This document shows positions 1 through 5,886 of a DNA stretch of 6,846 nucleotides, one piece after another. The DNA comes from an uncultured Coriobacteriaceae bacterium. Its GTDB lineage: Bacteria > Actinomycetota > Coriobacteriia > Coriobacteriales > Atopobiaceae. The position numbers were made by a program, and so were the translations under genes. The stretch is from the NCBI GenBank assembly GCA_902772085.1, contig CACXZL010000091.1, positions 1-6,846 of the forward strand, given 5' to 3'. Numbering within the stretch: position 1 is the stretch's first letter; every line of letters starts with the position of its first letter. The notes beneath the pieces were generated by a model that searched no databases, was not told the origin of the DNA, and saw only the letters and a list, made by a program, of their open reading frames with translations.

Positions 1-21
1 AGACTTGGAGGGTAGCCACCG

Positions 22-43
22 AGCCTCCGCGGGGGGCTTTTTT
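22..43 (+). terminator. Rho-independent terminator of an upstream transcript
   Basis: A 7-bp stem (AGCCTCC at 22-28 with GGGGGCT at 32-38, one T-G wobble, 3-nt loop) runs straight into a tract of six T (38-43). This is the classical intrinsic terminator layout for rightward transcription. It presumably ends a gene lying to the left of the window, perhaps a ribosomal-protein operon given the nearby rpoB, but that gene is not visible. The opposite strand has no T tract on the other side of the stem, so it probably acts in one direction. Confidence 0.75.
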
Positions 44-88
44 GCTATCACGTGGGGGCAGGGGACGGGTTTTCGTTCCATCATCTTA

Positions 89-134
89 GCGGGAGCGGGC
101 GGGCGCCTCGCGCGGGCGGGCCGCCCGCTCCCGC
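89..134. repeat. Perfect 14-bp GC-rich inverted repeat (hairpin)
   Basis: GCGGGAGCGGGCGG at 89-102 is the exact reverse complement of CCGCCCGCTCCCGC at 121-134, with an 18-nt loop. The loop itself contains GCGC-ctc-GCGC (103-113), which could form a nested mini-stem. No T tract follows on either strand, so it does not fit an intrinsic terminator. It lies between the upstream terminator and the end of the minus-strand ATPase/nuclease gene. It could be a REP-like element, a 3'-end stabilising structure or a protein site; the function is unknown. Confidence 0.7.
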
Positions 135-178
135 GTCGGCAGTCGCCGCGCTTTGAGCCGCGCCGCACCGTGCGACAA

Positions 179-192
179 TGGGGGTACCCCCA
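179..192. repeat. 14-bp perfect palindrome TGGGGGTACCCCCA
   Basis: Every base from 179 to 192 is self-complementary around the centre at 185/186. In RNA only a 5-bp stem with a GTAC loop could form, so it is more plausible as a double-stranded DNA site than as a structured RNA. It sits in the gene-poor stretch left of the ATPase/nuclease gene with no obvious promoter around it. Chance occurrence in GC-rich DNA is possible. Confidence 0.6.
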
Positions 193-466
193 ATGGTTGC
201 GCCTCCACGACCGCGCATGTCAGCGGTGGTCACACAGGGGTGCCGGCAAAACCAACACGCGCATTCTGTGGAAGTTATGGTTCGCTTGCCCGACATTGCT
301 GTAGAGTTGCAAGAAGGGGCTCTTATCCCTTTGCCTGGACAAAAGGACTTGTACCCAATGGCCAAGACGCTACAGAGGCATCATGAAGAAGGCGCGCTCG
401 GAGGACTTGCATCCACGGGGGCGTGGCGCCCTGACAACGGCCAGGAGAATCCGCCCGGCCGGAGCG

Positions 467-2074
467 TCACGCCTCCATGATGCGGCAGGTGTGCTCCTTG
501 GTCTTGGAGTCGTAGGTCACGGCGACGAGCAGGACCGGCACGTCCAGGTCGCGCAGGACCTGCGGGTAGTCGCGGTCGAGCACCTGGTCGATGGCGGCAT
601 GGACGGGCCTGTCCCACTTGAGCTCCACGAGAAGGGCGGGCCTGCCCGAGCCGCGCCGGGGCAGGTAGGCGACGTCAGCGTATCCCTTGCCGCTCGGGAG
701 CTCGTCCACGCAGGCCCAGTCGTCGGCGGCCGCGACGAGCGCGGCCTTGACCACCGCGCGAAGGGCCTGCTCGCCGTTGTAGTGGACCGGCGCGCACGCC
801 GCGTCGTGGGCGCGTCCGATGGCGGCCGCCACGGCCCCCTCGTCGCGGGCCAGCACGTCCTCCACGAGCCGGATCGAGTCGCGCATGACGCGGGCGACGC
901 CCTGGTGGCGGCTCTCCTCGACGGCGTTGCGCAGCTCGCCGCGCACCTCCTCGTTGGGCACGCGGGCCCTGCCGGTCGTGCGGTCGTAGCACAGGTACCC
1001 CAGGTGCACGAGCAGGGTGAGCGCGTCGTCGCGGCCGGCGACGGAGGCCATGTCGTTGTTGAACTTGCCGGTGTTGACCCTCAGCTCCTCGCCGCCTATG
1101 GCGCGCAGGACGTCCCCCTGCAGCCCCTCGAAGTCCATGTCGATGTAGCGGCGCAGCTCCTCGAAGGTCTCCGTGGAGGGCCAGTAGGAGCCGGTGCGGC
1201 GCCTCGAGCACGCCCGCATGACGGAGTAGGGGGCGTATATCGCCACGCGCTCCGGATCTCCGGGCACGGGGGCGAACGCCGGCAGGTCGTAGCCGTCGTA
1301 CCAGCGCCTCACGTCCGCGAGGTCGAGGCCCCGCTCGGCGCAGAGCCCCTCCACCTCCGCCTCGGTGAAGCCCACGAAGGGGACGTACTGGGCGGGGTCC
1401 ACCATGGTGTACTCGTCGAAGTCCGAGACGGCGCTCTGGTGCGCGTACTTCTTTATGGGAAGGATGCCCGTCATGTAGGCGCCGGCCACGACCTCGGCGG
1501 TGAGGGTCGCGTTCTTGAAGAGCGAGCGCAGCCAGTCCGCATAGGCGTCCTGCGCTGCCTTGCTGCCCTGAGCGAGGCGGTAGGGCGCGTCCCACTCGTC
1601 GATCACGAACACGAACTTGCGCCCGGTCCCCTTGACGGCGTCCCAGAGGGCGGAGGCCAGGAGCGACCTGGGCCCCACCGCGCGCGATCCGGCGCCGGGG
1701 CAGAGCTCGCGCAGCTCGGGCATCACGGCCTCGGTGACGGCGGCCACCACGTCCGCGCCCTCGGCCGACTGCATGACGTCCGCCATGTCGAGGCGCAGCA
1801 CGTTGTACTTGTTGAGGTTCTCGTCCCAGCCCTCGCCCCGGGAGACCTCCAGCCCCTCGAAGAGCGCCCTCGAGTCGCACCCGCGGCTGTAGAACGCGGA
1901 GACCGACTGCGCCGCGTAGCTCTTGCCGAAGCGTCTCGGGCGGCTCACCATCACGAGCTTATCGCTCGTCTCCAGCGTGGAGTCGAAGAGCGAGATGAGC
2001 CCCGTCTTGTCCACGTACTTTCTCTTCACGACCTGCCCGAACCCCTCGTTGCCCGGGTTCACGTAGCGTCCCAT
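467..2074 (-). CDS. AAA-ATPase-like / PD-(D/E)XK nuclease family protein
   Basis: This is a 535-residue soluble protein with two parts. The N-terminal P-loop part matches the AAA-ATPase_like family (the PF09820 type). It has a family-style Walker A, SRPRRFGKS at 44-52 with Lys51; a Walker B, FVFVIDEWDAP at 154-164 with Asp159-Glu160; a TGILPIKKY motif at 202-210; and the family's WYDGY motif at 258-262. The C-terminal part (about 420-535) looks like the companion nuclease domain (DUF1703/PDDEXK_9 type): GYAD with Asp467, then LLVELKW with Glu484 and Lys486, and Gln497 on the next helix, so the catalytic set appears intact. The length is usual for the family. The biological role is not established; nucleic-acid cleavage coupled to NTP use is inferred. 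The ATG at 2074 is the only possible upstream start, because no ATG, GTG or TTG occurs in frame before the stop at 2108-2110. A weak GGGAGT (complement of 2080-2085) precedes it. No signal peptide or membrane segment is seen. The gene is transcribed away from rpoB and has no visible operon partner. Confidence 0.9.
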   Translation of the reverse strand: MGRYVNPGNEGFGQVVKRKYVDKTGLISLFDSTLETSDKLVMVSRPRRFGKSYAAQSVSAFYSRGCDSRALFEGLEVSRGEGWDENLNKYNVLRLDMADVMQSAEGADVVAAVTEAVMPELRELCPGAGSRAVGPRSLLASALWDAVKGTGRKFVFVIDEWDAPYRLAQGSKAAQDAYADWLRSLFKNATLTAEVVAGAYMTGILPIKKYAHQSAVSDFDEYTMVDPAQYVPFVGFTEAEVEGLCAERGLDLADVRRWYDGYDLPAFAPVPGDPERVAIYAPYSVMRACSRRRTGSYWPSTETFEELRRYIDMDFEGLQGDVLRAIGGEELRVNTGKFNNDMASVAGRDDALTLLVHLGYLCYDRTTGRARVPNEEVRGELRNAVEESRHQGVARVMRDSIRLVEDVLARDEGAVAAAIGRAHDAACAPVHYNGEQALRAVVKAALVAAADDWACVDELPSGKGYADVAYLPRRGSGRPALLVELKWDRPVHAAIDQVLDRDYPQVLRDLDVPVLLVAVTYDSKTKEHTCRIMEA

Positions 2075-2106
2075 GCCGGACTCCCGTCGTCTCGCCCCAT
2101 GGCGCC

Positions 2107-2112
2107 ATTATA
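2107..2112 (-). promoter_or_regulatory. Candidate -10 box for the ATPase/nuclease gene
   Basis: Read on the minus strand this is a perfect TATAAT. Transcription would begin near 2100, giving a leader of about 26 nt before the ATG at 2074, which is a sensible distance. The -35 region at the proper spacing (2130-2135) reads GGGGCC and is not a match, and there is no TG extension, so the promoter would be weak or activator-dependent. A single hexamer can also occur by chance. Confidence 0.35.
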
Positions 2113-2208
2113 CGCTTAACCCGCCCCACGGCCCCTCTTGACCTAGCTGAGCACTTATTGCGGATGGATTGCTCTGCCACAAATCCTACACAGTGTCAAG
2201 ACCCAAGA

Positions 2209-2237
2209 TTGACTAAAGGTATCCACTTCGTTAATCT
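2209..2237 (+). promoter_or_regulatory. Candidate rpoB promoter (TTGACT-17-TAATCT)
   Basis: TTGACT at 2209-2214 matches the housekeeping -35 consensus in five of six bases. After exactly 17 nt comes TAATCT (2232-2237), which keeps the three most conserved -10 bases (first T, second A, last T). Transcription would start near 2244, about 47 nt before the rpoB GTG. The surrounding DNA is AT-richer than the genes on either side, as expected for a promoter. rpoB may also receive read-through from elsewhere, but the upstream neighbour points the other way, so a local promoter is needed here. Confidence 0.45.
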
Positions 2238-2245
2238 ATTAGATT
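2233..2245. repeat. 13-bp palindrome AATCTATTAGATT in the rpoB promoter
   Basis: AATCTA (2233-2238) and TAGATT (2240-2245) are perfect inverted copies around one central base. The palindrome covers most of the -10 box of the first rpoB promoter candidate and touches the TG of the second, so a bound dimeric repressor would block both. No regulator is known or visible in the window, and AT-rich promoters yield such palindromes by chance. Confidence 0.4.
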
Positions 2246-2253
2246 GCGATAAT
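2245..2253 (+). promoter_or_regulatory. Candidate extended -10 rpoB promoter (TGCGATAAT)
   Basis: GATAAT at 2248-2253 matches the -10 consensus in five of six bases and is preceded by TG plus one base, the extended -10 motif that can replace a good -35. The region 17 nt upstream holds no recognisable -35. Transcription would start near 2260, giving a leader of about 30 nt carrying the Shine-Dalgarno. It may be an alternative to, or used together with, the promoter just upstream. Confidence 0.35.
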
Positions 2254-2274
2254 TTCGCACTCCCATACCCTTCG

Positions 2275-2281
2275 AAGGAGG
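2275..2281 (+). promoter_or_regulatory. Strong ribosome binding site of rpoB
   Basis: AAGGAGG is followed by nine bases and then the GTG at 2291. This near-perfect anti-16S match at proper spacing fixes the non-ATG start of rpoB. Confidence 0.85.
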
Positions 2282-2290
2282 AATTGCCTG

Positions 2291-5200
2291 GTGTCTACGC
2301 ATAACTCTTCCACAAATGTACAACCGGAGAAGCGCAAACGCGTGAGCTTTTCAAAGATCGCGCCTGCCATGGAACTCCCAAACCTCATTTCGGTGCAGAA
2401 GGAGTCGTTTGAGCGTTTTATGACAGATGGCATCCACGAGTCGCTTACGGAGTTTTCTCCCATAGTGAACTCTGCCGATACCATGGAGCTGACCTTTGGG
2501 GAGCACTTCTTTGATGACCCTCAGCATACGATTGCGGAGTGTCGTGCAAAGGATCTCACGTACCAGCGTGCTCTTCTGGTCATGGCAACCTATATAAACA
2601 AAGAAACTGGCGAGGTAAAAGACCAGCTCGTGTTTATGGGCGATTTCCCTGTCATGACTTCACGAGGCACCTTCATCATCAACGGTACCGAGCGCGTGGT
2701 GGTATCGCAGCTCGTACGTTCTCCTGGCGTTTACTTCTCGCTCGAGACCGAGAAGGTCAAGGATGTAGAGAAGTCGAGGGGAGCTCGTCGGTCAAAGGAC
2801 GCCGCAGAGCCTGCCGAGGCAGACCATGAGAAGAATCTCGAGCGCGTGCAATTCATACCCGCTCGCGGTGCCTGGCTGGAATTCCAGATCGACAAGTACG
2901 GTCGGCTTGTGATGTTCCTCGACCGTAAGCCTCGCATGAGTGCCACGCTGCTGCTGCGCGCTCTCGGTATTGCGGAGACAAATGACGAGATTATCGACCT
3001 TCTGGGCGACAACGAGGTTGTGCGTGCCACGCTCGACAGGGATACGTTCCTCACGCGCGAGGAAGCGCTTCTGGAGATCTATCGCAAGCAGCGCTCCGAC
3101 GACCACGCGACGCTTGATGCGGCCGAGAGCCTCATCAACGGCCTGTTCTTCAGCGAAGACCGTTTCGATCTCGCAGTGGTCGGGCGCTATAAGATAAACA
3201 AAAAACTTGGCCTTGATTCCGAGTCTCGCGTGCTTACGGCGGAAGACATCGTCACGGCCCTTCGTTACCTCCTGCGTCTTCACGAGCTCACCGAGAGCAA
3301 GGAGATCGAGGCTGGCTACGAGTTCGACGATATCGACCACTTCGGAAACCGCCGCGTGCGTACGGTTGGGGAGCTCGTGCAGAACCAGTTCCGTATAGGC
3401 CTGTCGCGTATGCAGCGCGTGGTCTACGACCGCATGGCGACGCAGGATCCCGATGACATCACCCCTACTTCGCTCATAAACATCCGACCCATCGTGGCCG
3501 CCATCAAGGAGTTCTACGGATCTTCGCAGCTGTCCCAGTTCATGGACCAAAACAACCCGCTCTCTGGACTTACGCACAAGCGCCGTCTCTCCGCGCTTGG
3601 CCCCGGCGGTCTCACTGGCCACAAGTCGGGTTCCAGCCGCCGTACCAACGTGCCTGCCCAGGTGCGTGACGTACACAACTCGCACTACTCGCGCATGTGC
3701 CCCATCGAGACGCCTGAGGGACCAAACATCGGCCTCATCGGCTCCTTGGCGCTTTACAGCCGCGTGAACGACCTTGGCTTCATCGAGGCTCCGTACCGCA
3801 AGGTGGTAGATGGCCGTGTCACCGACGAGGTCGTATGGATGACGGCGGATCAGGAGGAAGACCACAACATCGCTCCCGCAAGCGTCCCCTTCGATCCGAA
3901 GACGGGCGAGTTCATCTCCGTGGACTCCAAGGGAAACATCACGCACCCCAACCACGTCATTGCTCGTACCACCGACTTCGACGGTACCTTCGGCGCTCCC
4001 GCCCAGATACCAGTGGAAGAGGTTGACTACATGGACGTGTCGCCCCGTCAGCTTCTTTCGGTGGCGGCAAACCTCATTCCGTTCCTCGAGCACGACGACG
4101 CAAAGCGTACGCTCATGGGAGCAAACATGCAGCGTCAGGCGGTTCCCCTCATCCAGGCCCATGCACCGCTGGTAGGCACGGGCATGGAGGCGCGCGCGGC
4201 ACTCGATTCTGGCGAGCTCGTATGCGCGGAGCATGACGGCGTGGTCGTACGCGCCGACGCGAGGCGCGTCATCGTGGAGGTAGGCAAGAAGCTCGAGACC
4301 TACGAGCTTCCCAAGTACCAGCGCTCAAACCAGAGCACCTGCATAAACCATCGCCCCATCGTGCATGTGGGAGACCATGTGGTCGCAGGCCAGCCCCTGG
4401 CCGATGGCACCTCCATCGACCAGACCGAGCTCGCCTTGGGCCAAAACCTTACGGTGGCATATATGCCCTGGGAGGGCTACAACTACGAGGACGGCATCAT
4501 CGTGTCGGAGCGCGTGGTGCAGCAGGACCTGCTGACGAGCATAAACATCTCGCATCATGAGTGCGACGCTCGCGACACGAAGCTTGGTCCCGAGGAGATA
4601 ACGCGCGAGATTCCAAACCTCGGCGAGGACGTGCTGGCAAACCTCGATGAGGATGGCGTCATCCGCATCGGTGCCGAGGTCGGACCTTCCGACATCTTGG
4701 TGGGCAAGGTGTCTCCCAAGGGCGAGACAGCGCTCACTGCCGAGGAGCGCCTGCTCCGAGCAATCTTTGGCGCAAAGGCGAACGACGTTCGTGATACGTC
4801 GCTCAAGATGCCCCATGGCGCCTACGGACGCGTCGTGGACGTCGTGCGCTTCAGCCGTGCTGCCGGCGACGATCTACCGCCAGGAATCAACGAGAGCGTT
4901 CACGTTTACGTTGCTCAGCGTCGCAAGATCCAGGAGGGCGACAAGATCTCCGGTCGCCACGGAAACAAAGGCGTCGTGTGTCGCATCCTGCCGACGGAGG
5001 ACATGCCCTACATGGCCGACGGTACCCCCATCGACGTGCTTCTTGACCCCCTGGGCGTGCCTTCTCGTATGAACGTGGGCCAGCTTCTCGAGTGCCACCT
5101 TGGATGGGCGGCGTCCCATGGCTGGGATTTGGATTCTGCCGATTCCAAGCGCTACGTTCCCGGAAACATCTTCGTATCCACGCCGGTATTTGACGGCGCC

Positions 5201-5881
5201 ACCGACGTCGAGGTGGCCGAGGCCATCCGCCGCTCAAACATCAACCTTGTAAACAAAGCCATGCTTGAGTACGGCGAGCACATGAACATGGACTTTGTGC
5301 CCCAGCTTACCGAGTCGGGCAAGACCACGCTCTATGACGGGCGCACGGGCGAGCCCTTCGAGAGCCCGATTACCGTGGGCACGTCATACATCCTCAAACT
5401 CGGCCATATGGTGGACGACAAGATTCATGCTCGCTCGAACGGCCCGTACAGCCTCATCACGCAGCAGCCTCTCGGCGGCAAGGCGCAGTTTGGTGGACAG
5501 CGCTTCGGCGAGATGGAAGTGTGGGCCCTGTATGCATACGGCGCCGCCAACGTGCTGCAGGAGATCCTCACGGTGAAGTCTGACGACACGGCGGGTCGCA
5601 CCGAAGCGTATAAGGCCATCGTGAAGGGCGAGAACGTTCCTTCGCCTGGCATCCCGGAGTCCTTCAAGGTACTGGTGAAGGAAATCCGCTCGCTTGCCCT
5701 CGACATCGAGCCCCTGGTATACAAGCAGGAGCCTGAGCGTACAAGCGCAAAGAAGGACGAGGAAGAGTATGACGTGGTAAGCGTCTACTCGGATGACTTA
5801 CTCGGAAGTATAAATGCTGGTAGTAGCGCGAACGTGGCAGACGTCGACCTCATCGGTGGCGGTCTCGACAGCAAGGAGTAA
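2291..5881 (+). CDS. rpoB: DNA-directed RNA polymerase subunit beta
   Basis: This is complete RpoB, 1196 residues, half of the RNA polymerase active-site cleft. The GTG start is set by the AAGGAGG upstream. The N-terminal lobe begins with FSKIAPAMELPNLISVQKES (from about 20). The rifampicin region GSSQLSQFMDQNNPL begins at Gly410; Asp419, His429 and Ser434 correspond to E. coli D516, H526 and S531, so the usual resistance changes are absent. CPIETPEGPNIGLI follows at 470-483, then GANMQRQ with Arg615 (E. coli R687), NYEDG at 731-735, GDKISGRHGNKG with Lys885 and Lys893, and the C-terminal QPLGGKAQFGGQRFGEME block near 1060. The large E. coli lineage inserts are absent, as in Gram-positives. 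Two oddities: residues 443-458 replace the usual RERAG-type fork-loop-2 sequence with a longer basic segment, and residues 150-187 carry a charged insertion. It is followed after 5 nt by rpoC, with which it is surely co-transcribed. Confidence 0.98.
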   Translation: MSTHNSSTNVQPEKRKRVSFSKIAPAMELPNLISVQKESFERFMTDGIHESLTEFSPIVNSADTMELTFGEHFFDDPQHTIAECRAKDLTYQRALLVMATYINKETGEVKDQLVFMGDFPVMTSRGTFIINGTERVVVSQLVRSPGVYFSLETEKVKDVEKSRGARRSKDAAEPAEADHEKNLERVQFIPARGAWLEFQIDKYGRLVMFLDRKPRMSATLLLRALGIAETNDEIIDLLGDNEVVRATLDRDTFLTREEALLEIYRKQRSDDHATLDAAESLINGLFFSEDRFDLAVVGRYKINKKLGLDSESRVLTAEDIVTALRYLLRLHELTESKEIEAGYEFDDIDHFGNRRVRTVGELVQNQFRIGLSRMQRVVYDRMATQDPDDITPTSLINIRPIVAAIKEFYGSSQLSQFMDQNNPLSGLTHKRRLSALGPGGLTGHKSGSSRRTNVPAQVRDVHNSHYSRMCPIETPEGPNIGLIGSLALYSRVNDLGFIEAPYRKVVDGRVTDEVVWMTADQEEDHNIAPASVPFDPKTGEFISVDSKGNITHPNHVIARTTDFDGTFGAPAQIPVEEVDYMDVSPRQLLSVAANLIPFLEHDDAKRTLMGANMQRQAVPLIQAHAPLVGTGMEARAALDSGELVCAEHDGVVVRADARRVIVEVGKKLETYELPKYQRSNQSTCINHRPIVHVGDHVVAGQPLADGTSIDQTELALGQNLTVAYMPWEGYNYEDGIIVSERVVQQDLLTSINISHHECDARDTKLGPEEITREIPNLGEDVLANLDEDGVIRIGAEVGPSDILVGKVSPKGETALTAEERLLRAIFGAKANDVRDTSLKMPHGAYGRVVDVVRFSRAAGDDLPPGINESVHVYVAQRRKIQEGDKISGRHGNKGVVCRILPTEDMPYMADGTPIDVLLDPLGVPSRMNVGQLLECHLGWAASHGWDLDSADSKRYVPGNIFVSTPVFDGATDVEVAEAIRRSNINLVNKAMLEYGEHMNMDFVPQLTESGKTTLYDGRTGEPFESPITVGTSYILKLGHMVDDKIHARSNGPYSLITQQPLGGKAQFGGQRFGEMEVWALYAYGAANVLQEILTVKSDDTAGRTEAYKAIVKGENVPSPGIPESFKVLVKEIRSLALDIEPLVYKQEPERTSAKKDEEEYDVVSVYSDDLLGSINAGSSANVADVDLIGGGLDSKE
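5873..5878 (+). promoter_or_regulatory. Ribosome binding site of rpoC inside the end of rpoB
   Basis: AAGGAG lies within the last codons of rpoB, eight bases before the GTG at 5887. The overlap suggests that ribosomes finishing rpoB help start rpoC, keeping the two subunits balanced. It decides the GTG start, since the next in-frame ATG lies far inside conserved sequence. Confidence 0.8.
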
Positions 5882-5886
5882 CAAAC

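Larger units (their letters stand above)
44..466. other. Intergenic stretch without a convincing gene
   Basis: Between the terminator and the 3' end of the minus-strand ATPase/nuclease gene I find no gene I can defend. The part up to about 180 is very GC-rich and contains a strong inverted repeat; the part from about 270 to 400 is noticeably less GC-rich. A plus-strand frame from 178 to 480 (100 codons) is open. Its section from the ATG at 274 reads somewhat like protein (MVRLPDIAVELQEGALIPLP...), but no properly spaced ribosome binding site precedes any of its starts and I recognise no family. It could be a decayed gene fragment or chance. No tRNA, rRNA, SRP or tmRNA signature was seen, and no T-tracted terminator for the minus-strand gene. 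Confidence 0.5.

Noticed and set aside
7..28. GGAGG at 7-11 could pair with CCTCC at 24-28 and compete with the terminator stem, like an antiterminator
   Set aside because: Five base pairs at the window edge are weak evidence, and no plus-strand gene follows that such an attenuator would control.
413..426. CCACG-gggg-CGTGG hairpin just past the stop of the ATPase/nuclease gene as its terminator
   Set aside because: The stem is only 5 bp and no T tract follows on the minus strand, so I cannot call it an intrinsic terminator.
383..2119. A 578-codon open frame on the plus strand, longer than the gene opposite it
   Set aside because: It is antisense to the ATPase/nuclease gene, whose Walker and nuclease motifs are clear. 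The translation is a Val/His/Arg/Ala/Gly-rich mix without motifs, as expected from the complement of G/C-ending codons.
2138..2143. TTGACC as a further rpoB -35 box
   Set aside because: The hexamer 17 nt downstream is CGGATG and nothing close to TATAAT lies within normal spacing.
2792..4234. A 480-codon open frame antisense to rpoB
   Set aside because: rpoB on the other strand is unmistakable; the antisense frame stays open because of codon bias and shows no recognisable domain.
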